From assembly GCA_902528485.1 (NCBI GenBank), contig CABZTA010000004.1, forward strand, positions 1-48,784: 48,784 nt of DNA, in the 5' to 3' direction. The position numbers and the translations under genes are program-made. Source of the stretch: an uncultured SAR86 cluster bacterium (lineage in GTDB: Bacteria > Pseudomonadota > Gammaproteobacteria > Magnimaribacterales > AG-339-G14). The notes under the pieces are model-generated. The model did not search any database, was not told where the DNA came from, and was given only the letters and a program-made list of their open reading frames with translations. Below, one piece after another: positions 1 through 10,193 of the stretch (position 1 is its first letter; each line of letters starts with the position of its first letter).

Positions 1-225
1 TTTATTAAATTTATCAACTCTTCCACCTGTATCAACTAATTTATGCTTACCTGTATAGAATGGATGAGAAGCTGAAGATATATCAAGCGGACAATAAGGA
101 TAGGATTTTCCTTCCCATTCTTTTGTTTGTTCAGTTTGAATGGTTGAAGGAATAAGAAAGTACTGATCTACACTTGTGTCATGAAAAAGTACTTCTCTGT
201 ATTCTGGATGAATGTCTCTTTTCAC
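1..225 (-). CDS. rpmE2: 50S ribosomal protein L31 type B (partial, C-terminus off window), GTG start
   Basis: Reverse-complement translation from GTG at 225: [31 protein letters not shown]...[34 protein letters not shown]; matches the type B L31 pattern (FHDTSVD, [11 protein letters not shown]). Not in the ORF track. Confidence 0.88.
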   Translation of the reverse strand, partial: MKRDIHPEYREVLFHDTSVDQYFLIPSTIQTEQTKEWEGKSYPYCPLDISSASHPFYTGKHKLVDTGGRVDKFNK

Positions 226-285
226 TTTGTTTGCTTAATAAATTTAGTGACGGCATGATACCAGAGAAGTTTTTATTATCAACAT

Positions 286-2448
286 ATGAAAGATTCTGAA
301 TACAATGTTGCAGAAGTAGCTGTTCCAGTGCCTGTAAGGAGCAGTTTTTCATATCTCAGTAGAAATCAAATTCTCCCTGGAACCAGAGTAAAAGTTTCTT
401 TTGGTTCAAGAACTTTAATTGGAGTAGTGATATCTTCATCTGAGAAATCTGATTCTCATAGAGACCTAAAGTTTATTGATTCTGTTTTAGATGATAAGGA
501 ATTACTAAATAAGAAAGATATTGAATTAATTTCATGGTTATCAAATTACTATAAAACTCCAATAGGAGAGGTGGCTAAACTTTTTTTCCCTCCTTCAATG
601 AGAAAGGAGATTGAAATTCCGGATGAGCAAGAGATTTTTGAGCTTACTCAAAAAGGAGAATTTTATAGCGAAGATCTCCTTAAAAAATCTCCCAAACAAC
701 TTGAAATGTTGTCCTATTTCAGAAAAGAAAAAACAGCCACACGCCATGGCTTGAAGAGTATTTCATATGATTCGAGAATTCTCAGAGAGCTTGTAAAGAA
801 GGAGCTTATTTCTCAAAAGAAAATCAAATATAAAGAAGAAATTCAATATGAAAGTACAGAAAACTTTCTTGAACTAAACAGCGAACAAAAGGCAGCCTAT
901 GAGTCTTTCAAAGAATCTTTAGAATCTTTTAAGGTGCATCTTTTATTTGGTGTCACTGGAAGTGGTAAAACTGAAACGTACATGCATATTATTAGCGATG
1001 TGTTAGAAAATCATAAACAAGTTGCAGTTTTGGTTCCCGAGATTGGCTTAACCGGATCTTTAGAAAAATCACTTAAAAGTCGATTTGGAAACAAGGTAGT
1101 TACAATGCATTCTTCCTTGTCTAATAAAGATAGACAAAGATCTTGGAAGTCCATTCAGTCATCAAGTGCAAAAATTATCCTAGGCACAAGGTCTTCTATT
1201 TTTACTTCAACTCCTGATTTAGGACTCATTATTGTTGATGAAGAGCATGATTCTTCTTATAAGCAAAATGAGATGCCGTGTTATTCAGCTAGAGACACTG
1301 CCATTTATAAAGCTAAATTGCATGGTTGTCCGGTTATTTTGGCATCTGCTACTCCAAGCCTTGAATCGTTCAATAATGCAAAACTAAAAAAATATGCTTT
1401 GAATAAACTTGAGGAAAGAGCAAGTGAAGCCAACAAGCCAAAACTCGAATTAATTGATCTTCGAGGTAAAGAAATTATTTCAGGGCTTGCCACAAATACG
1501 ATAGCTGAAATTAAGAAAGAACTCACCAATGGAAATCAAGTTATGATCTTTCAAAACAGAAGAGGTTATTCGCCTGTGATTGTTTGCGAGTCATGTGGGT
1601 GGTCGCCTAATTGCCCAAATTGTGACGTTAGAATGGTCTATCACAAACAAACAAATAAATACTCTTGTCATCATTGTGGATATGCTGAAAATTACTTCCA
1701 AGAATGCAAGGTTTGTCCAAACAACGAGCTATCTTTCTATGGGGCAGGAACCGAAAAATTAGAGGAGTCTTTAAGGGCTATTTTTCCTGATTTCCCTATC
1801 TTAAGAATAGATAGCGATATTTCATATAAAAAAGATCTGAATACTTTGCTAGCTCAACCGTTAAAAGGGGAACCTATGATTCTAGTTGGCACGCAGATTC
1901 TTGCCAAAGGTCATCACCTCCCAGATATCACCTTGGTAGTTATTTTAGATGGAGATTTCAGTCTTTACAGTCTCGACTTCAGAGCAACGGAAAGAATGAA
2001 TCAACTAATCACACAAGTATCGGGCAGATCAGGAAGAGGCAACAAGTCCGGAAAGGTATTGATTCAAACTTTTGTGCCTGAGCATCCAAGTCTTGAAAAG
2101 GTCGTCGATTCTAGTTACGAGACTCTTGCAGAAAATCTCCTTCAAGACAGAAATCAAAATAAGCTTCCTCCTTTTTATCATTCGATAAATTTAATAACAG
2201 AATCAACTTCTTACATCTCTTGCAAAGAGGAATTAAATAAAATTAGAAGCATGTTTGTAAATCCTCACATTGATGTGATTGGACCTCAGCCATGCATCAT
2301 TGAAAAAAGAAAAAACATCTTTAGGTGGCAAATTTCAGCAAAAAGTAAAAACAGAACTCTGCTACATAACTCTCTCGATAGAGTATTAGAAAATCATAAG
2401 ATTATTGGCAACAAAGTTAGGTTATCTATTGACGTGGATCCTTTATGA
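286..2448 (+). CDS. priA: Primosomal protein N' (replication restart helicase PriA)
   Basis: Walker A GVTGSGKTETY, DEEH box, zinc-binding cysteine cluster CESCGWSPNCPNC...CHHCGY...CKVC, helicase C-terminal motifs. Confidence 0.96.
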   Translation: MKDSEYNVAEVAVPVPVRSSFSYLSRNQILPGTRVKVSFGSRTLIGVVISSSEKSDSHRDLKFIDSVLDDKELLNKKDIELISWLSNYYKTPIGEVAKLFFPPSMRKEIEIPDEQEIFELTQKGEFYSEDLLKKSPKQLEMLSYFRKEKTATRHGLKSISYDSRILRELVKKELISQKKIKYKEEIQYESTENFLELNSEQKAAYESFKESLESFKVHLLFGVTGSGKTETYMHIISDVLENHKQVAVLVPEIGLTGSLEKSLKSRFGNKVVTMHSSLSNKDRQRSWKSIQSSSAKIILGTRSSIFTSTPDLGLIIVDEEHDSSYKQNEMPCYSARDTAIYKAKLHGCPVILASATPSLESFNNAKLKKYALNKLEERASEANKPKLELIDLRGKEIISGLATNTIAEIKKELTNGNQVMIFQNRRGYSPVIVCESCGWSPNCPNCDVRMVYHKQTNKYSCHHCGYAENYFQECKVCPNNELSFYGAGTEKLEESLRAIFPDFPILRIDSDISYKKDLNTLLAQPLKGEPMILVGTQILAKGHHLPDITLVVILDGDFSLYSLDFRATERMNQLITQVSGRSGRGNKSGKVLIQTFVPEHPSLEKVVDSSYETLAENLLQDRNQNKLPPFYHSINLITESTSYISCKEELNKIRSMFVNPHIDVIGPQPCIIEKRKNIFRWQISAKSKNRTLLHNSLDRVLENHKIIGNKVRLSIDVDPL

Positions 2449-2863
2449 TATTGATCAGCCTCTTTTCATCATTGTCGCAATGATTTAACTCAATAATATA
2501 ATCAGGATTATTAAAATATCTCTTTGATTTTTCTGGCCATTCAACCAAGGTGATGGCATTTTCCTCGGTTAAATAATCTTCCACCCCAATAGCTTGAAGT
2601 TCTTTATCATCTTCAATTCGGTATAAATCAAAATGAAAAACTTTTAAATTATCAGATTCGTATGACTCTACTATTGTAAAGGTTGGACTTTTTACAAATT
2701 CATCAAAGCCAAGCTCTTGAATTAATCCTCTTACAAAAGTTGTTTTCCCTGCTCCCAAATTTCCTATCAAGTTTATAAGAAGGGAATTTTTAAATCCTTT
2801 AATTAAAGAGGCAAAATTTTTTGCTTTATCCTCAGTTTCCTTTTCGCCGATTAATTCTTCCAA
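2426..2863 (-). CDS. tsaE: tRNA threonylcarbamoyladenosine biosynthesis ATPase TsaE
   Basis: LIGNLGAGKTTFVRGLIQELGF, SPTFTIVESYES, FHFDLYRIED, VEWPEK motifs. Confidence 0.95.
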   Translation of the reverse strand: MEELIGEKETEDKAKNFASLIKGFKNSLLINLIGNLGAGKTTFVRGLIQELGFDEFVKSPTFTIVESYESDNLKVFHFDLYRIEDDKELQAIGVEDYLTEENAITLVEWPEKSKRYFNNPDYIIELNHCDNDEKRLINIIKDPRQ

Positions 2864-2887
2864 TGTCTATATTAATATTTTTCTCAC

Positions 2888-3715
2888 TTATAACTCTAAA
2901 TCAACAAGATGATCTAGAAGAATACTTGGTCTAAGAGATCTTTGACCATAATTCTCTTGCAGGCTATCGCAAGCAACCGCGTGGTGAAAAACGCCCAAAA
3001 TAGATGCTTCCTTAGATGACAGTCCCTGTGCTAAATAGCCTGAAATCATGCCGCTTAAGACATCTCCCATACCACCAACAGCCATTCCTGGATTGCCAGC
3101 CGGGCAAACTGAAAAAGAGCCTCCATCATAAACAATTGTTTCTTTGCCTTTCAATACAACAGTGCCTGGATATAGATCAAATAATTTTTTTGCCATAATC
3201 TGTCTATTTTTTTGACTGCTAATTTTATTAGCTTTTAATAGCCTGGCTGCCTCCCCTTCATGAGGAGTGATGATTAAGTTCTTTCTGGGAATCTTGAAGT
3301 CTAGGATCTTAGGTAATAGGTTCAATCCATCTGCATCAATCAAAATTGGCAAATTCCTTTTTTTGGCAGCATGCAAAGATTTATAAAGAACTTGTTCGGA
3401 CCAAGCATTGGTTCCAAGCCCTGGTCCTATACAAAGCACGCTAGGTTTTAGTAAATGATCATCCAAATCTTGACCTGAGTTTACTGGTTTTGCCATTACC
3501 TCTGGACAATAGCTTAAGGCTGCAGTCACGTTCTCTGATCTAGTGGCCAGACTAACTAATCCAGCTCCACAGGATATAGCTGCCGTGGATGCAAGAATTC
3601 CTGCTCCACCAAATCCTTTGTTTCCTGCGACAACTAAGACATGCCCAAAAGAATGTTTATTAGCATTCGGAATTCTTTTTAGCTTTTTTAGTATTGACCT
3701 TACTTTATTTTCCAT
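2888..3715 (-). CDS. nnrD: ADP/ATP-dependent NAD(P)H-hydrate dehydratase (YjeF C-terminal domain only)
   Basis: Ribokinase-like YjeF_C motifs: VLVVAGNKGFGGAGILAS, CIGPGLG, LIDADGLNLL, TPHEGEAARLL, NPGMAVGGMGDVLSGMI. No N-terminal epimerase domain. Confidence 0.9.
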   Translation of the reverse strand: MENKVRSILKKLKRIPNANKHSFGHVLVVAGNKGFGGAGILASTAAISCGAGLVSLATRSENVTAALSYCPEVMAKPVNSGQDLDDHLLKPSVLCIGPGLGTNAWSEQVLYKSLHAAKKRNLPILIDADGLNLLPKILDFKIPRKNLIITPHEGEAARLLKANKISSQKNRQIMAKKLFDLYPGTVVLKGKETIVYDGGSFSVCPAGNPGMAVGGMGDVLSGMISGYLAQGLSSKEASILGVFHHAVACDSLQENYGQRSLRPSILLDHLVDLEL

Positions 3716-3779
3716 TTTTTCAATTCGATGTTTATAAATATAGTGTTATTCTATTTCTTTTCAAAAATAATTTTAGTCA

Positions 3780-4640
3780 ATGTCCGATAAAGATTCGAAT
3801 AAAGAGCATCAATATAAAATAAATCACAGCATTGCTGATCCAAATCAAGAGGCTGCAATCCCAGTGCCTGCTGCTACAGTTCTGTTGGTTAGAGAAGGGA
3901 AAACCACTCCAGAGGTTTTTATGATCCAAAGAGCAGCCAAAACAAATTTTGGCGGCGCTTGGGTTTTTCCAGGCGGTAAGTTAGATCAAGAAGACTACCA
4001 AGAGTCGCTGTACGATAAATGTGGAGGACTAAACGATCAAAAAGCTTCTGAAATCTTGGGTATCGAATCCTCAGGCTTAGGTTATTGGGTAGCTTGCATC
4101 AGAGAATGCTTCGAAGAATGCGGAGTTCTTTTAGCCTATACCGAAGACAAGAAACTATTCAATCCAGATGTCGAGCAACAAAAAATTCTTGATTCTTATC
4201 GTGATAAGTTAAATAACGGAGAGCATGTTTTAAATGAACTTTGCGAAGAATTTAATCTGACTCTTGCCACGGATCATCTAGGATTTTTGTCTCATTGGAT
4301 TACCCCAAAAATGGAAAAACGTAGGTACGACACTAGATTTTTTGTCGCGCTTTCACCGGAACATCAAAAAGCAGAGCACGATGGTGGCGAGGGAGTTAAG
4401 AGCACTTGGATTACTCCAGAGGAAGCACTAACAAAAGGTGCTGAAGGAACTTTTCCGATTATCATGCCAACCATAAAAAATCTTGAAGCTATTTCAGGAT
4501 TTTCAACAACTGAGGATCTTCTGGACGATAAATCTAAAAATAATCACCAAAAGTCTCCCTCCATACTTCCAAAATTTTTCATGGAAGATGGAAAGCTAGT
4601 AGGACTTTTGCCAGGGGATCAAGGTTATGAAGATCACTGA
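3780..4640 (+). CDS. NUDIX hydrolase (NUDT19-like)
   Basis: AATVLLVREG...FGGAWVFPGGKLDQED...ACIRECFEECGVLL; split Nudix box. Confidence 0.85.
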   Translation: MSDKDSNKEHQYKINHSIADPNQEAAIPVPAATVLLVREGKTTPEVFMIQRAAKTNFGGAWVFPGGKLDQEDYQESLYDKCGGLNDQKASEILGIESSGLGYWVACIRECFEECGVLLAYTEDKKLFNPDVEQQKILDSYRDKLNNGEHVLNELCEEFNLTLATDHLGFLSHWITPKMEKRRYDTRFFVALSPEHQKAEHDGGEGVKSTWITPEEALTKGAEGTFPIIMPTIKNLEAISGFSTTEDLLDDKSKNNHQKSPSILPKFFMEDGKLVGLLPGDQGYEDH

Positions 4641-5439
4641 GCTATCACCTTTAGTAAAAAGATTAACTGCAGGCAACGCAAGTGTCTTTACAGGACCTGG
4701 AACAAATACTTATATAGTCGGTAAAGAAAATTTCACAGTCATCGATCCCGGACCAGCCATTGAAGAACATATCAAAGATATTGTAAAAGTTTGTGGAGAG
4801 GATATTTCACAGATTCTTGTGACACACACGCATCCAGATCACTCACCTGGGGCAAAATTACTTCACCAAAGGACTGCGGCTCCAGTGATGGGTATGTATG
4901 CCAAGTATCCAAAGCATCAAGATAGAACTTTTAAACCAAACAAAGAACTATCAGAAGGAGATGAGATCAAAGAAGTCGATCATACTTTGATTGCTATTCA
5001 TACTCCTGGACATGCATCTAATCATATTTGTTTTTTCTTAGAAGAAGAGAAAATGTTATTTACTGGAGATCACATCATGGAGGGATCTACGGTTGTAATT
5101 TCTCCTCCCGATGGAAACATGAGGGAATACATTGATTCTTTAGAAAAGCTGAAAGCACTTGGTATCAAAACCATTGCACCTGGACATGGTGAAACCATGC
5201 GAGATGCTAATGCTGTTGTTGACTGGATAGTAAGCCATAGGATGTTTAGAGAGAAAAAAGTAGTTGATGCAATAACTGAGTTAAATCGATGCACGATAGA
5301 TGAACTTTTGCCAAAAGTTTATGATGATGTTGGAAGTCACTTGCATGGCATCGCAAAATCTTCTCTAGAGGCTCACTTAATAAAGTTGATAGAAGAAAAA
5401 AAAGTAACTAAAGATAAAGATATCTATATCTGGGGCTAA
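4627..5439 (+). CDS. MBL-fold metallohydrolase (LACTB2-like)
   Basis: THTHPDHSPG (HxHxDH), HTPGHASNHICF, LFTGDHIM motifs; overlaps the upstream NUDIX gene by 14 bp. Confidence 0.9.
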   Translation: MKITELSPLVKRLTAGNASVFTGPGTNTYIVGKENFTVIDPGPAIEEHIKDIVKVCGEDISQILVTHTHPDHSPGAKLLHQRTAAPVMGMYAKYPKHQDRTFKPNKELSEGDEIKEVDHTLIAIHTPGHASNHICFFLEEEKMLFTGDHIMEGSTVVISPPDGNMREYIDSLEKLKALGIKTIAPGHGETMRDANAVVDWIVSHRMFREKKVVDAITELNRCTIDELLPKVYDDVGSHLHGIAKSSLEAHLIKLIEEKKVTKDKDIYIWG

Positions 5440-5441
5440 CT

Positions 5442-6083
5442 TTAATCTGGAAGTCTTACTCCGCAGCCCCCAATACCACAATAACCGTTTGGGTTTTTCG
5501 CAAGGTATTGTTGATGATAATCCTCAGCATAAAAGTAATCTTCTAATGGAAGAATTTCAGTCGTGATTTCAGGGTATCCTTCTTTTTTTAATGCTTCGCT
5601 GTAATTCACTTCACTCTTTTTGATTTGATCCAATAAAGTTTCATCAGAGTAATAAATTGCAGATCGATATTGTGTTCCCATATCATTGCCTTGTCTCATC
5701 CCTTGAGTAGGGTCATGACCCTCCCAAAAAATCTTAAGTATTTCTTGTAAGGAGATAATTTTGGGATCAAACACCACATGCACAACCTCAGTATGTCCGG
5801 TTAGGCCACTACAAACTTCCTCATAAAGAGGGTTAGGCGTAAAGCCTCCTGCATAACCAACCGAAGTAACATAAACTCCTTCTATATTCCAAAAAAGTCT
5901 CTCAGCTCCCCAGAAGCAGCCCATCCCTAGAAATATTTCAGACATACCTTCAGGAAAGGGCCCTATCATTGATGAGTTATTTACAAAGTGACTTTCATTA
6001 AACTGGATTTCATCAGTTCTTCCAGGGAGAGAGTCTTGCTCATTCACCATCAGGATTTTTTTGGATCTATCTATAAAAAACAT
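5442..6083 (-). CDS. msrA: Peptide-methionine (S)-S-oxide reductase MsrA
   Basis: LGMGCFWGAERLFW, VGYAGG, HTEVVHVVFDP, GTQYRSAIYY motifs. Confidence 0.96.
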   Translation of the reverse strand: MFFIDRSKKILMVNEQDSLPGRTDEIQFNESHFVNNSSMIGPFPEGMSEIFLGMGCFWGAERLFWNIEGVYVTSVGYAGGFTPNPLYEEVCSGLTGHTEVVHVVFDPKIISLQEILKIFWEGHDPTQGMRQGNDMGTQYRSAIYYSDETLLDQIKKSEVNYSEALKKEGYPEITTEILPLEDYFYAEDYHQQYLAKNPNGYCGIGGCGVRLPD

Positions 6084-6085
6084 AT

Positions 6086-8026
6086 TTATTTATTTAATCG
6101 ATTGTTGATCAAATGGTCAACTACACTTGGATCAGCAAGGGTTGTCGTATCTCCAAGATCATGGATCTCATTTGCAGCAATTTTTCTCAAAATTCTTCGC
6201 ATAATTTTTCCTGACCTCGTTTTAGGCAAGTCAGGAGAAAATTGAATAATGTCTGGTTTAGCGATGGCACCAATCTCTTTAGCTACCAAATCCACTAATT
6301 CTTTCTTTAGAGAGTCTTCACCCGAAGAACCTATCATTAGGGTAACGTAACAGTAAATTCCTTGCCCTTTTATTTCATGTTCGTAACCAACAACAGCAGC
6401 TTCTGCGACTTGTTCATGCAAGACTAATGCACTTTCTATTTCAGCGGTGCCAAGCCTATGTCCTGAGACATTTAAAACATCATCAACCCTTCCTGTTATC
6501 CAAAAATATCCATCTTCATCTCTTTTAGCTCCATCCCCAGTAAAATAATATCCAGGGTAAGTTTTAAAATATGTATCAATGCATCTTTGATGATCTCCAT
6601 ACACTGATCTGATTTGAGAGGGCCATGGATCTTTGATGGCTAAATTACCTGAACCTGCTCCAGATATTTCTTTGCCATTTTCATCTAGAAGCACAGGATT
6701 TACTCCAAGAAATGGCTTAGAAGCACTGCCAGGTTTCTGAGATGTCAAAGCTGCTAGGCCAGTTATCATCATTGCTCCAGTTTCTGTTTGCCACCAGGTG
6801 TCGACAATTGGACATTGACTATTACCCACCACATTAAAATACCATTCCCAAGCTTCTGGATTTATTGGTTCTCCAACGGTTCCTAGTACTTCTAAAGATC
6901 CCCTGTCGGTTTTTTTTACAGGCTCATCACCTTGAGCCATTAATGCTCTTATCGCTGTTGGAGCTGTATAAAAAATATTTACCTTATATTTATCCACAAT
7001 ATCCCAAAATCTTGAATAATCTGGATAAGTTGGGACTCCCTCGAAAATAACTGAGGTAGCACAGTTCATCAGAGGACCATAAACAATATAAGTATGACCG
7101 GTTATCCAACCTACGTCCGCTGTGCACCAATAAACCTTGCCTTTTTTATAATTGAATACAAGTTCGTGAGTTATTCCAGAAGAGAGAAGGTATCCAGCAG
7201 TTGTATGCAAGACTCCTTTTGGTTTTCCAGTTGAACCAGACGTGTAAAGAATGAAAAGTGGATCTTCGGAATCCATTGGCTCACATTCACAGTGAGGTTC
7301 AAAATTTGAAATTACGTCAGAGTAGGCAACATCAATCTCAGGATTTATATTAATTGCTGTATCTGTATTTTTAACAACTATAACAGTGTGAACATTAGGA
7401 CATTGCTCTACTGCGGAGTCCACATTGTTTTTTAGAGGAACTTTTTTACCTCCTCTTAATCCTTCATTTGCTGTAATTATCGTTTGGCAATCAGAATCAA
7501 GAATTCTGTCTTTCAATGATTCGACAGAAAATCCTCCAAAAACTACTGAATGTACCGCACCAATTCTTGCGCAGGCCAGCATTGAATAAATAGCCTCCAA
7601 AATCATGGGCATGTAAATACACACCCTATCTCCTTTTTTTATTCCTCTTGATTTAAGTAAATTAGATAATCGACATACCTGTTCATATAATTCTTTATAA
7701 GTAATTCTTTTAGATGTCCTGCCATCGTCACTTTCCCAAATGAAAGCGATGTCTTTGCCATTATTTTCAAGATGTCTATCGACGCAATTAAAGCAAGCAT
7801 TCAATTTTCCATTAGAAAACCACTCAAACTCAGCTTCTTCCATATTTGTGGAAAGTACATCATCAAAAGGCTTTATCCAATTCAATCTAGATAAAGCTTC
7901 CTCGCCCCAAAATTTATTTGGATTATCTAAAGAGAGTTTATAAAGTTCACTGTATTTCTCTTCAGACATCAGAGGAACAAGATTAGATATTTTTGGAACT
8001 GGGTAGATCTTATCTGACATTTTCAA
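6086..8026 (-). CDS. acs: Acetate--CoA ligase (acetyl-CoA synthetase)
   Basis: AMP-binding motif [41 protein letters not shown]-terminal [14 protein letters not shown]. Confidence 0.97.
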   Translation of the reverse strand: MKMSDKIYPVPKISNLVPLMSEEKYSELYKLSLDNPNKFWGEEALSRLNWIKPFDDVLSTNMEEAEFEWFSNGKLNACFNCVDRHLENNGKDIAFIWESDDGRTSKRITYKELYEQVCRLSNLLKSRGIKKGDRVCIYMPMILEAIYSMLACARIGAVHSVVFGGFSVESLKDRILDSDCQTIITANEGLRGGKKVPLKNNVDSAVEQCPNVHTVIVVKNTDTAININPEIDVAYSDVISNFEPHCECEPMDSEDPLFILYTSGSTGKPKGVLHTTAGYLLSSGITHELVFNYKKGKVYWCTADVGWITGHTYIVYGPLMNCATSVIFEGVPTYPDYSRFWDIVDKYKVNIFYTAPTAIRALMAQGDEPVKKTDRGSLEVLGTVGEPINPEAWEWYFNVVGNSQCPIVDTWWQTETGAMMITGLAALTSQKPGSASKPFLGVNPVLLDENGKEISGAGSGNLAIKDPWPSQIRSVYGDHQRCIDTYFKTYPGYYFTGDGAKRDEDGYFWITGRVDDVLNVSGHRLGTAEIESALVLHEQVAEAAVVGYEHEIKGQGIYCYVTLMIGSSGEDSLKKELVDLVAKEIGAIAKPDIIQFSPDLPKTRSGKIMRRILRKIAANEIHDLGDTTTLADPSVVDHLINNRLNK

Positions 8027-8487
8027 ACTAGCTTTTTTACGTTTTTTAATGATAAACCATTGCCTTCAATATAAGGGCATCTAATTTCTTTTAAGCCTGC
8101 AACAAAAAAATCTCTATTTTTCCAATCATAATGAGGAATTGTCAGATTAGGAGTTGAGATTTTTTCATCTCCATAAAAAATAATATCTATATCGATTGTT
8201 CTTGGCCCCCATCTTTCCTTTCTAATTCGACCTAAATCATTTTCTATAGACAAGACTTCTTCGAGTAACTCATATGGAGTTAGCTTAGTTTCAATATGGA
8301 TAGCTTGATTTAGAAAGTCTCTTTGTTTAATTTGACCGTAACTTTTGGATTGATAGATTGACGATGTAGTTAGTATTTTTGTGTTTTTAATCCTCTCGAT
8401 AAGAAGAATAGCTTTTTTTAGGTAATTTTGTGAATTTCCAGAATTACTGCCTGTTACAAGGTAGACCTGATTAGATCCATTGGACAT
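8023..8487 (-). CDS. folK: 2-amino-4-hydroxy-6-hydroxymethyldihydropteridine diphosphokinase
   Basis: [40 protein letters not shown] motif typical of HPPK; 4-bp overlap with acs. Confidence 0.94.
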   Translation of the reverse strand: MSNGSNQVYLVTGSNSGNSQNYLKKAILLIERIKNTKILTTSSIYQSKSYGQIKQRDFLNQAIHIETKLTPYELLEEVLSIENDLGRIRKERWGPRTIDIDIIFYGDEKISTPNLTIPHYDWKNRDFFVAGLKEIRCPYIEGNGLSLKNVKKLV

Positions 8488-8489
8488 CT

Positions 8490-9131
8490 TTATCCGTATT
8501 GCTGTTTTTCTTTGATCTCTTCGATTGTTTTACAATCAATACATTGAGTTGCAGTTGGTCTTGCTTCAAGTCTTTTGATTCCTATCTCGATACCGCAAGT
8601 TTCACAGAAGCCGTAAAAATTATCTGATAGATCCTTCATAGACTGTTCGATCTTTGAAATAAGTTTCCTTTCTCTGTCTCTTTTTCGAAGTTCAAGCATG
8701 AATTCTTCTTCTTTAGATGCTCTATCAACTGAATCAGGAAAGTTACCTTGGTCATTCTGAATTAAATCTTCAGTTCTTTGTTGCTCTTCGTGAAGTGCAT
8801 TTTTCCATGCTTGTAAAATATTTTCAAAATGCTTTTTTTGGTTAGCATTCATGTATTTTTCATTTTTTTTTGACTTATAAGGCTGGAAGGTGCTTGAAAA
8901 GTTTGAAAAATCAGAAATATCTACAGTAGATTTTTTAGGAGCTGTTTTTTTGGCAACTTTCTTTGTAGAAGATTTTTTTGCAGAAGCCTTCTTTGCAGGA
9001 GTTTTTCTTGCAGCGGTTTTTTTAACTGATTTTTTTAAAGCCTTAGCTACTTTAGTTGATGATTTTGTTTTTGCAGGAACTTTCTTTGTGGAAGCTTTTA
9101 GTTTCGATTTTGTTTTTTTTGCTGTAGCCAT
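8490..9131 (-). CDS. dksA: DksA-family RNA polymerase-binding protein with Lys/Ala-rich N-terminal extension
   Basis: DksA core with coiled-coil DSVDRAS (DxxDxA) and C4 zinc finger [26 protein letters not shown]-terminal ~70 aa of KKxxAKK-type repeats. Confidence 0.93.
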   Translation of the reverse strand: MATAKKTKSKLKASTKKVPAKTKSSTKVAKALKKSVKKTAARKTPAKKASAKKSSTKKVAKKTAPKKSTVDISDFSNFSSTFQPYKSKKNEKYMNANQKKHFENILQAWKNALHEEQQRTEDLIQNDQGNFPDSVDRASKEEEFMLELRKRDRERKLISKIEQSMKDLSDNFYGFCETCGIEIGIKRLEARPTATQCIDCKTIEEIKEKQQYG

Positions 9132-9188
9132 CTATTAGAAATTTAGGTTGTGCAAGATAGCAAAAGAAACTTTAATTTACTAGTTTTT

Positions 9189-10193
9189 TTAAAGTGCATT
9201 GAATTCTTTTTGGTACTTTAGATATTCTTCTCTTTGCAGCCGAGGACCAAAAACGGTGACGCCTCTTGAAGCTAAAAAACATCCAAATTTTGCCGCTTCT
9301 TCATTTGAACAACCTCCAAGCAAACTATTTAAAACGGCTCCAGCAAACATATCTCCAGCTCCATTTGTATCTATTGGATCCACTTTGTATCCCTCGACAT
9401 ATTGAATATCATTATTTTCAAGGATCATAGCTCCTTCAGAGCCAAGAGTTACGAAAACTTTTTTTGAATACTCTCCAAGTTTCTTTATTGCATAGTCAAG
9501 GTTTTCTAATTCAGTTATTACTTTTGCTTCATCGTCATTACAAAACAAAACGTCAACTTTAGAATCTAAAACATTTAGCATTCTTTCCTTAAATGCTGAC
9601 ACTATGTTTGGATCTGATAAAGTGAAAGCAATTTGTACATTTTTACTTTTTGCTAATCTTATTGCTTCCATGCAAGCATCATAAGAATCATCTCCACTCA
9701 TCATGTATCCTTCCAAATATATTAGTTTGCTATCATCAAAAATCTCATCAGCCACATCTGTAGCAGTTAAATCAGAACTTATTCCTAAGCAAGTACTCAT
9801 GGTTCTTTCAGCATCTGGACTTACCATGACAGTGCAAGTTCCAGAATTTATGCTTGAATCAAGCATGACTGAATGATCTATGTTTACTCCAGCATCCGAG
9901 AGATCGCCTAAATAAAAATTACCATTCTTGTCATTTCCTACCTTACATATATAGCTACAGGATGATCCTAAAATCGAGGCAGCAAAAATAGTATTAGTTG
10001 CAGATCCTCCACAAGCTAAACTGGGTTTTCCATACTCTTTTTCCAAACTATTCAATAAGTTAGTTTGTTCATCGGAATCAACTAAATGCATAGTCCCTTT
10101 TTCGAAGCCTTGTTTCTTAAGAAAAGAATCAGTTACATGAAATTCACTATCAACTAGAGCATTTCCAAGTCCAATGAGATCGAATTTAGCCAT
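9189..10193 (-). CDS. PfkB-family carbohydrate/adenosine kinase
   Basis: GLGNALVDSEF, ACGGSATNTIFAASILG, VDPIDTNGAGDMFAGAVL motifs. Confidence 0.88.
   Translation of the reverse strand: MAKFDLIGLGNALVDSEFHVTDSFLKKQGFEKGTMHLVDSDEQTNLLNSLEKEYGKPSLACGGSATNTIFAASILGSSCSYICKVGNDKNGNFYLGDLSDAGVNIDHSVMLDSSINSGTCTVMVSPDAERTMSTCLGISSDLTATDVADEIFDDSKLIYLEGYMMSGDDSYDACMEAIRLAKSKNVQIAFTLSDPNIVSAFKERMLNVLDSKVDVLFCNDDEAKVITELENLDYAIKKLGEYSKKVFVTLGSEGAMILENNDIQYVEGYKVDPIDTNGAGDMFAGAVLNSLLGGCSNEEAAKFGCFLASRGVTVFGPRLQREEYLKYQKEFNAL

Noticed and set aside
1305-1529. Antisense and alternate-frame ORFs within priA, and similar short ORFs within other long genes (39134..39325, 39547..39747, 40226..40480 and others).
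   Set aside because: Short, no recognisable motifs, fully embedded in confidently identified genes.
8890-9138. 82-aa + strand ORF rich in Phe/Ala/Val ([30 protein letters not shown]...), resembling a hydrophobic peptide.
   Set aside because: It is the antisense reading of the Lys/Ala repeats in the DksA tail; the composition is fully explained by that.
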